A stretch of 64,000 nt of DNA from an uncultured Piscinibacter sp. (GCF_937952055.1 NZ_CALFYO010000019.1:186001-250000); one strand, 5' to 3'; numbered from the stretch's first letter, positions 16,801-27,876 are shown. Numbers and translations are program-made. Notes: generated by a model from the sequence alone, not told the origin.

Positions 16801-18234
16801 TCACCCTTCGTCGGTTGCGGCGCCTCGGCGGCGGCGCGGTGCGGTCCGGCTGGCGGCCACCAGCTCGTCCAGCGAAGCGTGCAGCGCCGCCGACAGCGCG
16901 CGGGCGTCGGGCACGGCGGTGCGCGCGGTGGTGAAGCCGAAGCCCATCGCGCCGGCATAGCTCATCACCGTGATGTTCAGCCCCAGGCCGTGCTCGACGA
17001 TCGACAGCGGCCAGTAGCTCGCCACGCGAGCGCCGGCCGCATACAGCGGCACCTGCGGCCCGGGGACGTTGGAGATCACCACGTTGGCGATCGGCGGCAG
17101 GGTGCCGGTCACCGCCGGGCTGCCGTACAGCGCGGCGAATGCGCGCAGCAGCCACGGCACGCCGATGGACGGGAAGTCGGTGGGGATCAGCCCGCGCGCA
17201 TGCCTGGCCAAGTCCTTCACCGCGCCGGCCGCATCGCGGATCGCACGCAGGCGCTTCACCGGGTCGGCAATGTGCGTGTGCAGGTTGACCAGGCTGAGCG
17301 TGGCCTGCGTCGTGTACTCGACGTTGCCGGCTTCGCGCAGCGAGATCGGCATGGTCGCGATCAGCGGCTTCTTCGGCACGCCGCCATGCCCTTCGAGATA
17401 GCGCCGCAGCGCAGCGCTGCACAGCGCGAGAACGATGTCGTTGAGCTTGGCCTGGTGCACGGTCGCGAGTTGCTTGAGCGTGTCCAGCGGCACCGACCAT
17501 GCCGCGAAGCCGCGCTCGCCGCTGATCGGCACGTTCAGCGGCGTCTTCGGGCCGAACGAGAAGTTCTCGCCGAGCTTGCCCCGGCCCGGCTTGGCCGGCG
17601 GGCCGAGCAGGCCGGCCAGCGCCGTCACGACCCCGGGCAGGTGGCGCAGCAGCTTGATGTACTGGCCGACGTCGTGCTTCAGTGCCGCCGCGGCGAGTTC
17701 GGCCATGCCCGGGTGCTCGGCGTGCGACGCGGTGCCGCGCGGCAGGCGCCGCGGCGTCGCCGTGAGGTCGAACAGCGCGCTGGACAGCAGCACGCCGGCC
17801 TGGCCGTCGAGCACCGCGTGATGCACCTTGATGTAAAGGCCGACCTGGCCGCTGCGCAGACCGTCGATCACGACCATGCGCCACAGCGGTCGGCTGCGGT
17901 CGAGCAACTCCGCATGCAGCCGCCCGGCACAGTCCTCGAACTGGGCCGCCGTACCGGGGCGGCGCAGCGTGATGCGCTGCACGTGGTAGTCGAGGTCGAC
18001 CTGCTCGTCCGCCACCCACACCGGGTTGGCGAACTGCAGCGGCATCGGCGCGAGCTTGCGCGTGAAGATCGGCGCGAGGTGGATGCGCCGCGCCATCTGC
18101 CGCTTCAGCTCGGCATGGAAGTCGCCGTCGTGGCCGGCCGGCAGGTCGAGCAGGTGCAGCGATGCCACGTGCATCGGCGTCTCGGGCGTCTCCAGGTGCA
18201 GGAACGCGCCATCCACACCACTCAATGCCTTCAT
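16801..18234 (-). CDS. WS/DGAT-family wax ester synthase / diacylglycerol acyltransferase (copy 2)
   Basis: 477 residues from the ATG at 18234. The catalytic motif is canonical: HHAVLDG at 138-144. PLWRMVVIDGL precedes it, and NVVISNVPGPQVPLY near the C-terminus matches the conserved ND-type/NxPGP region. It is the promoter-proximal member of the pair and diverges from the oleate hydratase gene across a 132-base gap. The intact motif makes this the more likely active enzyme of the pair. Confidence 0.92.
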   Translation of the reverse strand: MKALSGVDGAFLHLETPETPMHVASLHLLDLPAGHDGDFHAELKRQMARRIHLAPIFTRKLAPMPLQFANPVWVADEQVDLDYHVQRITLRRPGTAAQFEDCAGRLHAELLDRSRPLWRMVVIDGLRSGQVGLYIKVHHAVLDGQAGVLLSSALFDLTATPRRLPRGTASHAEHPGMAELAAAALKHDVGQYIKLLRHLPGVVTALAGLLGPPAKPGRGKLGENFSFGPKTPLNVPISGERGFAAWSVPLDTLKQLATVHQAKLNDIVLALCSAALRRYLEGHGGVPKKPLIATMPISLREAGNVEYTTQATLSLVNLHTHIADPVKRLRAIRDAAGAVKDLARHARGLIPTDFPSIGVPWLLRAFAALYGSPAVTGTLPPIANVVISNVPGPQVPLYAAGARVASYWPLSIVEHGLGLNITVMSYAGAMGFGFTTARTAVPDARALSAALHASLDELVAASRTAPRRRRGAATDEG

Positions 18235-18366
18235 GCTCTGCCGTGCTCCGGTTCGTTCAGCCAGCCTAGCGCCGCCGCCCCTGCATCGACCTTGCGCGCG
18301 CGCAATGCGCGCCGCTCGCGTTGGCGCAGGCTTGCGCGTGCGCAGTGCACAGAGAAGGAGCAGGCC

Positions 18367-19944
18367 GTGGCGCAGGGCAAGCAACGCAGCTGCTATCTGG
18401 TCGGTGGGGGCATCGCGTCGCTGGCGGCAGCAGCCTACCTGATCCGCGACGGCGGCATGAGCGGCACCGACATCCACGTGCTCGAGGCGGCGCAGTTCGG
18501 CGGCAGCCTCGACGCGGGCGGATCCGCCGAGCAGGGCTATTCGATGCGCGGCAGCCGCATGTTCGGGCCGGCCTACGTGCTCACCTACGAGCTGCTCGAC
18601 GCCATCCCCTCGCTCGACGATCCGGCGAAGTCGATCACGCAGGACACCTTCGAGTTCTGGCAGGCGACGCCCTGGTACGACAAGGCGCGCCTGGTGGATC
18701 GCGGCCGCATCGTCGATCCGACCGACTGGGGCCTGCGCAACCGAGACCGCGCCGACCTCGCCAGGCTCATGCTCGGCAGCGAGGATGCCCTCGGTGCCAG
18801 GCGCATCGACGAATGCTTCGACGCCGGCTTCTTCGCCTCGAACTTCTGGGCGATGTGGTGCAGCATGTTCGGCTTCGAGACCTGGCACAGCGCGGCCGAG
18901 TTGCGGCGCTACCTGCTGCGCTTCCTGCGGCTGTTCCCGGATCTCGAGACGATGCAGATCATCCAGTCGACCCGCTACAACGGCCACGACTCGATCGTGC
19001 GGCCGATGCTGCGCTGGCTGCAGCAGCAGGGCGTGCGCTTCGAGGCCGGCGTGCGCGTGACGGACCTGGGCTTCGAGCGCCGCGACGGCGTGAAGGCGGT
19101 GCGGCACATCCGCTGCCAGCGCGCGGCGGGAAGCAGCGAGATCGCGGTCGGCGAGCACGACCTCGTCATCGTCACGCTCGGCTCGATGACCGCTGCGTCC
19201 AGCCTCGGCTCGATGGACGCCGCGCCGCCGCCGCGCGCCGATGCGGACGAGGGTTCCTGGGCCCTGTGGAAGCGGCTGGCCGAGCAGGACAGCCGCTTCG
19301 GCCGGCCCTGGACCTTCTGCGGCCATGTCGACCGGACGTCATGGATCACCTTCACGGTGACCGAGTCGCCACGGCGTTTCGCCGCGCTGATGGAGCGCTT
19401 CAGCGGCAGCGCCGAGGGCCGCGGCGGCCTGGTGACGCTGAAGAGCTCGAGCTGGATGCTGACCTTCCACCTCTACCACTCGCCGGCCTACGCCGGGCAG
19501 CCCGAGGGCTGCGGCGTGTGGTGGGGCTACGGGCTGTTCCCAGACCGCGCCGGCGACTTCGTGCCGAAGAAGATGTCCGAGTGCAGCGGCCGCGAGATCC
19601 TCGTCGAGTTGTTCTCGCAACTGGGATTTCAGGAGCACATGCCGGCCCTGCTGGAGGCCTCGAACTGCATTCCCTGCCTGCTGCCGTACACCACCAGCCA
19701 GTTCATGCCGCGCACGCGCGGCGACCGGCCCGCGGTGATCCCGCCGGGCACGGCGAACCTGGCCTTCGTCGGCCAGTACTGCGAGATCCCGGCCGACGTG
19801 GTCTACACCGTCGAGTACTCGGTGCATGCCGCGCGGCTGGCCGTCACGTCGCTGCTCGGCCTGCCTGACGACATGCCGCCCACCTACGAAGGCCTGGAGC
19901 ACCCCAACGCGCTGGTCGAGGCGCTGCGGCGCAGCCTGCGCTAG
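18367..19944 (+). CDS. ohyA: Oleate hydratase (MCRA family FAD protein)
   Basis: 525 residues from the GTG at 18367, selected because AAGGAG lies just upstream; the open frame extends back antisense to the WS/DGAT genes without another sensible start. The N-terminal nucleotide motif is LVGGGIASLAAAAYLI, followed by RGSRMFG and the family segments WAMWCSMFGFETWHS and TRYNGHDSIVRPM. FAD-dependent oleate hydratases add water across the cis-9 double bond of free unsaturated fatty acids to give 10-hydroxy acids. With fadD-like ligases and acyltransferases nearby it fits lipid modification or detoxification. It is slightly shorter than many family members. The stop overlaps the convergent DUF2853 stop. 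Confidence 0.9.
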   Translation: MAQGKQRSCYLVGGGIASLAAAAYLIRDGGMSGTDIHVLEAAQFGGSLDAGGSAEQGYSMRGSRMFGPAYVLTYELLDAIPSLDDPAKSITQDTFEFWQATPWYDKARLVDRGRIVDPTDWGLRNRDRADLARLMLGSEDALGARRIDECFDAGFFASNFWAMWCSMFGFETWHSAAELRRYLLRFLRLFPDLETMQIIQSTRYNGHDSIVRPMLRWLQQQGVRFEAGVRVTDLGFERRDGVKAVRHIRCQRAAGSSEIAVGEHDLVIVTLGSMTAASSLGSMDAAPPPRADADEGSWALWKRLAEQDSRFGRPWTFCGHVDRTSWITFTVTESPRRFAALMERFSGSAEGRGGLVTLKSSSWMLTFHLYHSPAYAGQPEGCGVWWGYGLFPDRAGDFVPKKMSECSGREILVELFSQLGFQEHMPALLEASNCIPCLLPYTTSQFMPRTRGDRPAVIPPGTANLAFVGQYCEIPADVVYTVEYSVHAARLAVTSLLGLPDDMPPTYEGLEHPNALVEALRRSLR

Positions 19945-20252
19945 CCGAGCCGGCCCAGCGTGCCGCTGGCCTCGGCGAGCAGGTAGTAGAAGGTCACGCG
20001 GCTCTTGTGCGGCGCCGCCTTCATCTTCTCGATGGCGACCCTCATGCCGGCGTCGGCGGCTTCGGCGCTCAGGCCGAGCCTCCTCGCCGCGAAGCCCTCG
20101 CGCACGGTCTTCAGCTCCTTCGGGTCCGAACTCGCCACCAGGGACGAGTCCGCGTTCTGCAAGGCGATGCCGCAGTACTTCACGATGGCTGCCACGGCCG
20201 CCTCGTTGACCCTGTCGGTGTACTTCCTCACGTCGCCCACGTGGTCGCTCAT
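19941..20252 (-). CDS. DUF2853 family protein
   Basis: 103 residues from the ATG at 20252. The sequence carries the family pattern: YTDRVNEAAVAAIVKYCGIA, then SSLVASSDPKELKTVREGF and RLGLS. It has no signal peptide or membrane helix and is mostly helical. The function of DUF2853 proteins is unknown. Its stop shares CTAG with the end of oleate hydratase (convergent). Confidence 0.85.
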   Translation of the reverse strand: MSDHVGDVRKYTDRVNEAAVAAIVKYCGIALQNADSSLVASSDPKELKTVREGFAARRLGLSAEAADAGMRVAIEKMKAAPHKSRVTFYYLLAEASGTLGRLG

Positions 20253-20416
20253 CGGTGCCTCCTGTGCGGCTTGAAGCCGGTGACCGATTCTTGAGCGACT
20301 GCCGCCGCGCCGATTGCGCGAGGTCAAGGGTGCCCGCGCGGTCCGCGGCGCAGGCCGCATGCCATCGGCCGGCCGACGCGGTCGGGGCAGAGCGCTCGGC
20401 ATCGACGGTTCGCGGG

Positions 20417-20459
20417 TTGACGCGTGTCAACGCTGACCGCGCGGCCGAGTCGCAATACT
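20417..20459 (+). promoter_or_regulatory. FNR-like box and -10 of the V-type ATPase operon
   Basis: TTGACGCGTGTCAA (20417-20430) is a TTGAC-N4-GTCAA palindrome, a variant accepted by Crp/Fnr-family regulators. AATACT (20454-20459) matches TATAAT at four of six positions and puts the box centre at about -42, class II activator spacing. A poorer sequence, TTGCGCGAGGTCAA, lies at 20314. The first ATPase gene starts at 20495. Confidence 0.5.
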
Positions 20460-20494
20460 GTGGCGACACGGCAGCGGGAGGGAGTGCCCGTGCA

Positions 20495-20866
20495 ATGCAG
20501 AGGCCTGGGAGGACGGTGAGAGAGATCGCTGACGCCGAAGACAGGAACGCCGCTGCCGATGCGGCCATCGCGCGCGTGCTCGGCGCCGAAAGGGAGGCAC
20601 GCCGCTCGATCGAGCAGGCGCGCGCCGAGACGGACGAGATCGCCGAGCAGGCGCGCCGTTCGGCGCGCGCGACGGGCGAACGCGTCGAGCGTCGCATGCG
20701 CTGCGTGACGGACGCCTTCGAGCGCGACATCGCCGCCCGGTTGGCCGAGATCGATGCCGAGGGCGCTGCGCTGGACGAGGCGTCTCCGCTCACCGCCGGC
20801 GAGCGTACGCTCCTGCAGGACGCGGTCGCAGCGCTGGCACGCCATCTCGCGGGGGGGCCGCCGTGA
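20495..20866 (+). CDS. V/A-type ATPase peripheral stalk-like subunit (G/H type)
   Basis: 123 residues from the ATG at 20495, ten bases after a GGGAGGGAG ribosome site; a GTG at 20516 is possible. The sequence is almost wholly helical and charged (ADAAIARVLGAEREARRSIE), the heptad-rich pattern expected of the G/H peripheral stalk subunit that pairs with subunit E. It lacks specific motifs, so the call rests on composition and on being first in a complete V-type operon. The stop overlaps the next start by four bases. Confidence 0.55.
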   Translation: MQRPGRTVREIADAEDRNAAADAAIARVLGAEREARRSIEQARAETDEIAEQARRSARATGERVERRMRCVTDAFERDIAARLAEIDAEGAALDEASPLTAGERTLLQDAVAALARHLAGGPP

Positions 20867-21630
20867 TCGCGTGCGGCAGCCACGAATACGCGCATGCCAG
20901 GGTGCATGCCCGCCACGGCCAGCGGCTGGACGCTGCGGCATGGCGGCGCATCGAGGTGATGCGCGACTTCTCGCCCCTGCTGGAGCTCGCGCGCGGTACC
21001 GCGCTGCGGCCCTGGCTGGTCGGCATCACGGCCGACAGCGACGCGCATCAGGTCGAGGCGGTGCTGCGCCGGCACTGGCGCGCCCTGGTCGATGAACTGG
21101 TCGCCTGGATGCCCGGCGAGTGGCGGCCGGCGCTCGCCTGGTGCACGCTGCTGCCCGACCTCGCGCTGCTGCAGCACCTGGCCCGCGGCGGCACGCCGAT
21201 GACCTGGATGGAGGACGACGATCGCTGGCGGGCGCTGTGCGCAGCCACGCCGGCGGCGCGGCAGGCCATGCTCGCGACGGGGCCGGCAGCGGACCTGGCC
21301 GGCGCGTGGGCGGCGCCGCGATCCTTCGGCGCGGCATGGCGTGACGCCTGGCAGCGCCGCCTGCCGCGGCCGCGCGGCGATGCCCAGGAGATGCTGACGC
21401 GGCTGGTGGACCTGCTCGTCGAGCATCACCAGGACTTCGCCGAGGCGCAGGCCGGCCAGGGCTGGCGGCTGCGCGGCGAGCTGCAGGCCAGGCTGACGCT
21501 GCTGCTGCGCCGGGCGGCGTTGCAGCCTGCAGCGGTGTTCGCCCATCTCGCGCTGTGCGCACTCGACCTCGAGCGGCTGCGCGCCGAGTTGCTGCGCCGT
21601 CGGCTGTTCGGGCACTGGAAGCTGGCCTGA
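20863..21630 (+). CDS. V/A-type ATPase subunit C-like protein (central stalk cap, d/C)
   Basis: 255 residues, all helical, with repeated units such as WRALVDELVAWMPGEWRPALAW and RDAWQRRLPRP, consistent with the three-bundle C (eukaryotic d) subunit that connects the rotor ring to the D/F shaft. Similarity to classical NtpC is weak by eye, so the assignment depends on its place between the stalk gene and subunit I, where ntpC often lies. It overlaps both neighbours, so translation is coupled. Confidence 0.6.
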   Translation: MIACGSHEYAHARVHARHGQRLDAAAWRRIEVMRDFSPLLELARGTALRPWLVGITADSDAHQVEAVLRRHWRALVDELVAWMPGEWRPALAWCTLLPDLALLQHLARGGTPMTWMEDDDRWRALCAATPAARQAMLATGPAADLAGAWAAPRSFGAAWRDAWQRRLPRPRGDAQEMLTRLVDLLVEHHQDFAEAQAGQGWRLRGELQARLTLLLRRAALQPAAVFAHLALCALDLERLRAELLRRRLFGHWKLA

Positions 21631-23471
21631 TGCTGCGCCCGCTGCCGGCCCGCTGGTTCGAGATCCTCGCCGCGCGCGACGACGCGACGCTGGTGCTCGA
21701 AGCCCTGGCGCGCACCGGCGCGGTCGAGCTGGAGCCCCGCGCCAGCGTGGGTCTGCCGGCCGCCCTCGGCGACGTGATGCCGCTGCTGGCGCAGTACGTC
21801 GAGCTGTCGGCTCGCCATCACGCCTACTGGCCCGCACCCGAGCACTGCCGTCCTTCGGCCTTTCCCGAGGCGCCGGTGGCGACGCTGCAGCGCAGCCTGG
21901 CGACGATCCGCGCCTGGGCCGAAGAGGCCGAGCCGCTGATCCGCGCGCTGCAGCGGGGCGAGCGGGAGCAGCGCGAATGGCGGCTCTGGCAACGTGTGCT
22001 GCCGGTGCTCGGGCAGGCTGCGCCGCTGCCGTCGCAACTGGCCGGGGCCGGCCCGTGGCTGCAGGTGCGCCTGTTCGTGCTGCCGTCAGGCGCGGCGGCC
22101 GCACAGGCGCTGCCGCGAGGCACCGCGGCCGACGCGCTGGTGTGCCGCGAGCTGTCGATCGCCGGTGTGGTGCACTTGCTCGTCGCCGGCCGTCCCGACG
22201 CACTGCAGGCCATGGCGCAGACGGTCACCTCGATGAAGGGAACGGTGCACGAGCTGCCCGACGGGCTGCAGAGCGCCGACGCGAACCTCGTCCGGTCGCT
22301 CGAAGAGCGGCTGGCGGACCTCGAACACGAGCTGCGGCGCCTGCGTGCCGCGCTCGCCGGACTGCCGCCGCGCCACGACCTGGCGCGTGCGCTCGGCGAT
22401 GCCAACCGTCTGCAATGGCTGCTGCGTCACGTGCACGCGCTCGAATCCGGCGAACTGCTGTGCTGGATCACCGGCTGGACCAGCGACGCGTCGGGCGAGC
22501 GCCTGGCCCGTGCGCTGCGCGACAGCGGCGCGCGGGCACTGCTGCGCTTCGCGGCGCCGCCCCAGGACCGCCCGGCCCCGCTGCTGCTGAGCAACCCGCG
22601 CTGGGTACGGCCGTTCGAACTCTTCAGCCGCGCGTTGGGCATGCCGTCGTCGAGCGAGGCCGATCCGAGCTGGCTGCTCGCCATCGCCGTGCCGCTGATG
22701 TTCGGCTACATGTTCGGCGATGTCGGCCAGGGGCTGGTGCTCGCCGCCGCCGGCTGGTGGCAGCGCGATCGCTCGCCGATCGCACGTCTGCTGATGGTCG
22801 GCGGCCTGTCGGCAGCAGTGTTCGGTGTGCTGTTCGGCAGCGTGTTCGGCCTGCACCATCCGCTGCCCGCGCTGTGGCTGCATCCGCTGGACGATCCGCT
22901 GCAGGTGCTGCTGGCGCCGCTGGCCGGCGGCGCCCTGCTGCTCACGCTGGGGCTCGGACTGGGCGCGCTGGCCTCCGGCTGGCGCGGCCAGTGGCGCGCC
23001 TGGCTGCTCACCGACGCGGGGCTGATCGTCGTCTACCTCGGCCTGCTGGCGGCCCTGGTGGAGCCAGATGCATGGCACGTGGCCGCGGCCGGCATGCTGT
23101 ACTTCTGCGTCGGTCATGCGCTGCATGCAGGACGCGCCGTGGCGGGCCTGACCGCCCTCGGCGAACTGGTCGAGAAGACGCTGCAGATCATGATCAACAC
23201 GCTGTCGTTCGCGCGTGTCGGCGCTTTCGCGCTCGCGCACGCCGGCCTGTCGTCGGCCATCGTCTCGCTGATGGACGCTGCCGACAGCACGCTCGCCAAG
23301 GCCCTGGTGCTGATCGTCGGCAACGCCTTGGTGATCGTGCTCGAGGCGATGGTGGTGTCGATCCAGACGACGCGGCTCGTGCTGTTCGAATTCTTCACCC
23401 GCTTCATGCAGGCACGGGGACGGGCCTTCCGTCCGCTGCCCGCGCCACCCTCCCACTGTCAGGAGAGCTAG
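21630..23471 (+). CDS. ntpI: V/A-type ATPase subunit I (a), membrane stator
   Basis: 613 residues; the ATG shares its A with the preceding TGA. The N-terminal half is soluble and coiled (LEERLADLEHELRRLRAALAG). The C-terminal half has about eight membrane segments, with the family signatures PLMFGYMFGDVGQG and KTLQIMINTLSFARVGAFALAHAG. The arginine in SFARVG is placed to be the stator arginine that faces the proteolipid carboxylate. This subunit provides the ion half-channels. Its length is typical of prokaryotic subunit I. Confidence 0.93.
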   Translation: MLRPLPARWFEILAARDDATLVLEALARTGAVELEPRASVGLPAALGDVMPLLAQYVELSARHHAYWPAPEHCRPSAFPEAPVATLQRSLATIRAWAEEAEPLIRALQRGEREQREWRLWQRVLPVLGQAAPLPSQLAGAGPWLQVRLFVLPSGAAAAQALPRGTAADALVCRELSIAGVVHLLVAGRPDALQAMAQTVTSMKGTVHELPDGLQSADANLVRSLEERLADLEHELRRLRAALAGLPPRHDLARALGDANRLQWLLRHVHALESGELLCWITGWTSDASGERLARALRDSGARALLRFAAPPQDRPAPLLLSNPRWVRPFELFSRALGMPSSSEADPSWLLAIAVPLMFGYMFGDVGQGLVLAAAGWWQRDRSPIARLLMVGGLSAAVFGVLFGSVFGLHHPLPALWLHPLDDPLQVLLAPLAGGALLLTLGLGLGALASGWRGQWRAWLLTDAGLIVVYLGLLAALVEPDAWHVAAAGMLYFCVGHALHAGRAVAGLTALGELVEKTLQIMINTLSFARVGAFALAHAGLSSAIVSLMDAADSTLAKALVLIVGNALVIVLEAMVVSIQTTRLVLFEFFTRFMQARGRAFRPLPAPPSHCQES

Positions 23472-23825
23472 ATGAACGCACCTTCGCGCCTGCCCGTCGG
23501 CTGGCTGACCCTGTCGCTGCTGCTCGCGCTGGCCTCGACGGCCCTGTTGTTGTGGACGCCGGATGCGCGGGCCGCCTCCGAGGCGGCCGCCGTGGCGGCC
23601 GCGGCGGTCGACAGCAGCTGGGTCTTCGTCGGCGCCGCGCTGGCCACCGGCTTGTCGTCGCTGGGCGCCGGCTTCGCCGTGGCCAAGGTGGGCACGGCCG
23701 CCGTCGGCGCCCTGGCCGAGAAGCCCGAATTGTTCGGCCGGCTGTTGATCTTCATCGGCCTGGCCGAGGGCATCGCGATCTACGGCCTGATCGTGTCGAT
23801 CCTGATGCTCAACCGGCTCGCCTGA
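23472..23825 (+). CDS. ntpK: V/A-type ATPase proteolipid subunit K (c ring)
   Basis: 117 residues starting right after the subunit I stop. A cleavable leader (about 1-34, ending ARA) precedes a two-helix hairpin. Helix 1 is GAALATGLSSLGAGFAVAKVG, the loop is ALAEKPELFG, and helix 2 carries the ion-binding carboxylate E99 in GLAEGIAIYG. There is one hairpin, not the fused double hairpin of some Na+ V-ATPases. Helix 1 has no glutamine ligand and E99 is followed by Gly rather than Ser/Thr, so proton rather than sodium coupling is favoured. Confidence 0.92.
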   Translation: MNAPSRLPVGWLTLSLLLALASTALLLWTPDARAASEAAAVAAAAVDSSWVFVGAALATGLSSLGAGFAVAKVGTAAVGALAEKPELFGRLLIFIGLAEGIAIYGLIVSILMLNRLA

Positions 23826-24121
23826 TGGCTGTGCCGATCTACCTGGGCGACGAGGTCTGCGCGGCCGGCTACCGGCTGGCCGGCGTGCGCGTGCGCACGC
23901 CGGCGGCGGGCGAAGCGGCCCAGGCGCTGGCCTGGGCGTGCGAGCAAGCTCCGCTCGTGCTGGTCTCGGCGGCCGTGGCGGCGCAGATCGGCGACGCTCA
24001 GCTGCGCCCGGCGCTGTCGGCGCTGGCGCCGCTGGTGCTGATCGTGCCCGACCCGCAGGGCGAGGCACCGCTGCCGGACCTGGCGGCGCGGCTGCGCGGG
24101 CTACTCGGTATCGAGGCATGA
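23825..24121 (+). CDS. ntpF: V/A-type ATPase subunit F
   Basis: 98 residues; the start overlaps the subunit K stop by one base. It has the small Rossmann-like pattern of NtpF/AtpF: MAVPIYLGDEVCAAGYRLAGV, then LVLVSAAVAAQI and LVLIVPDP. Subunit F binds the D shaft and modulates rotation. Length is normal. ATGA overlap with the next gene. Confidence 0.88.
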   Translation: MAVPIYLGDEVCAAGYRLAGVRVRTPAAGEAAQALAWACEQAPLVLVSAAVAAQIGDAQLRPALSALAPLVLIVPDPQGEAPLPDLAARLRGLLGIEA

Positions 24122-24750
24122 GCACGGACACCGGCACCGGCGCGGACACCGAGCAGCCGACGCGCGCGTTGCTCGCGCTGATCGAGGCCGACCGCGCGCA
24201 GCAGTGCGCCACGCTGCTCGGCGAGGCGCAGCGCCGCGCAGCGGCGCTGCGCAGGCAGGCCGCGGCCGAGGCCAGGGCGCGGCTGCGCGAGGTGTTCGCC
24301 GAGCAGCGGCAGCGGCGGCGCGAGCAGATCGCCGCGGCGCAGGCGCGACTGGCCACCCGTCGCCGCCTGCACGAGCATCGGCGCGTCGCGGCGCTGCTGC
24401 GCCTGGCCTGGGAGACCTTGCCGGACCGGCTGCGCTCGCTCTGGCAGCAGGGCGACTCGCGCGCGGCCTGGGCCGATCGGGTGGCCACCGCGGCGCTGGC
24501 GCAGCTGCCGCACGGAGCCTGGCGCATCGTGCACGCGCCCGACTGGACGGCGGCCGAGCAGCAGGCGCTGGCGCAGCGCATCGCCGGCGCCGCGGGCGCG
24601 GCACCGCGCTTCGAGGCCGATGCAGCCATCGTGGCCGGGCTCAAGGTGATGGCCGACGGCAACGTCGTCGACGGCAGCCTCGACGGCTTGCTCGCCGACC
24701 GCGCCGAACTCGAGGCCAGGCTGCTGCATCTGCTGGAGGCTTCGCAATGA
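24118..24750 (+). CDS. ntpE: V/A-type ATPase subunit E, peripheral stalk
   Basis: 210 residues. The N-terminal 90 form a long charged helix rich in Arg, Glu and Ala (EAQRRAAALRRQAAAEARAR), and the C-terminal part is a globular alpha/beta domain with VMADGNVVDGSLDGLLADR, matching the conserved end of subunit E. It links the catalytic head to subunit I. It overlaps both neighbours by four bases. Confidence 0.85.
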   Translation: MSTDTGTGADTEQPTRALLALIEADRAQQCATLLGEAQRRAAALRRQAAAEARARLREVFAEQRQRRREQIAAAQARLATRRRLHEHRRVAALLRLAWETLPDRLRSLWQQGDSRAAWADRVATAALAQLPHGAWRIVHAPDWTAAEQQALAQRIAGAAGAAPRFEADAAIVAGLKVMADGNVVDGSLDGLLADRAELEARLLHLLEASQ

Positions 24751-26502
24751 GCCTGGCCATCGTGCGCCGCATCGCCGGGCCCGTGCTGCAGGCGGCCAAG
24801 CAGGGGCCCTTCTCGCTGCGCGAGGCGGTGCGTGTCGGGCCGCAGGCGCTGCTCGGCGAGGTGGTGCGCATCGACGACGACCGCATCGTCGTGCAGGTGT
24901 ACGAGGACACCACCGGGCTGCGGCCCGGCACGGAGGTGCGCGGCGACGGCCAGCCGCTGTCGATCCGCCTCGGGCCGCACCTGCTGGGGTGCATCTTCGA
25001 CGGGCTGTTGCGCCCCCTGTCGGGCACCGACTCGGCCTTCGTCGAGCCGGGGCTGCGCGCGGCGGCGGCCGGCCGCTGGCGCTTCGAACCGCGCCTCGTC
25101 GCCGGCGCGCCGCTGTTGCCAGGCACGGTGATCGGCGAGATCGGCGGCGAGGACGACACGGCGCGCCGGCAGCGCTGCCTGGCACCGCCCGATGCGGGCG
25201 GCGTCGTCGAGTCGGTGGTGCCCGGCGGCGTCTACGCCGACGATGCGCCGCTGTGCGTCGTGCGACAGGGCGACGGCACGCGCCGCGAGCTGGCCATGGG
25301 CCATGCCTGGCCGGTGCGCCAGCCGCGCCCGGTGAAGCGGCGCGTGCCGTCGGGCGCGCCGCTGGTCACCGGGCAGCGCATCCTCGACGGCCTGTTCCCG
25401 GTGGCGCAGGGCGGCAAGGCGGCCATCCCGGGCGGCTTCGGCACCGGCAAGACGGTGCTGCTGGAGGCGCTGGCCAAGGGCTGCAACGCCGACGTCATCG
25501 TCTACCTCGGCTGCGGCGAACGCGGCAACGAGATGGCCGGCGTGCTCGACGAGTTCCCGACGCTCACCGACCCGCGCAGCGGCCGGCCGCTGATGGAGCG
25601 CACGGTGATCATCGCCAACACTTCCAACATGCCGGTGGCGGCGCGCGAGGCCAGCATCTACTGCGCCATCACGGTGGCCGAGTACTTCCGCGACCAGGGT
25701 CTGCACGTCGCCCTGATGGCCGACTCCACCAGTCGCTGGGCCGAGGCCCTGCGCGAGGTGTCCGGCCGCTTCGGCGAACTGCCGGGCGAGGGCGGCTACC
25801 CGGCCTACCTGTCCAGCCGGCTGGCCGACTTCTACGAACGCGCCGCCCTGGTCGAGACACTGGCCGGCGACACGGGCTCGGTGACGGTGATGGGCGCGAT
25901 CAGCCCGCCCTCGGGCGACTTCTCCGAGCCGGTGACCAGCCACACCAAGCGCTACGTGAAGGCCTTCTGGGCGCTCGACGTCAAGCGCGCCCAGGCGCGC
26001 TTCTACCCGGCGATCCATCCGCTGCAGTCCTACGCGGAGGACGCGGCCGGCTTCGCGCCCTGGTGGGCGGCGCAGGGCAACGGACAGTGGCTGGCGCTGC
26101 GCCAGCGCTTCCTCACGCTGCTCGACGAGCAGGCGCAGCTCGAGCGCATGGCGCGCATCATCGGCAAGGACGCGCTGCCGGCGCGGCAGCGGCTCACGCT
26201 GCTGTGCGCCGAGCTGGTCAACGAGGCCTTCCTGCGGCAGTCGGCGTTCTCGCCGATCGACCGCGTGTGCAGCCCTGCGCGGCAGGCGGCGATGATGCGG
26301 CTGCTCGGCCGCTTCATCGAGCTGGCCGACGCCGCACTGGCCGCCGGCGCCGAGCCCGAGCGCATCGCGGCGATCGAATGCATGCGCGCGTTGCAGCGCA
26401 TGGGCGAGGACATCGCCGATGACGAGCTGCCGCGCCTGGTGGAACTGCAATCGCGCATGGAGTGCGAGTTCGCGCCGCTGCTGCACACCACGGAGGCCCC
26501 CG

Positions 26503-26519
<17 letters not shown>
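24747..26519 (+). CDS. ntpA: V/A-type ATPase catalytic subunit A
   Basis: 590 residues. The P-loop GGFGTGKTV is at 229-237 and is preceded by the non-homologous insertion typical of A/V-type A subunits. IYLGCGERGNEM (seen as VYLGCGERGNEM), MADSTSRWAEALRE and PSGDFSEPVT mark the nucleotide-binding core. It hydrolyses or makes ATP at the A/B interface. Length is typical. The end overlaps subunit B by 17 bases. Confidence 0.97.
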
Positions 26520-27872
<1,353 letters not shown>

Positions 27873-27876
<4 letters not shown>

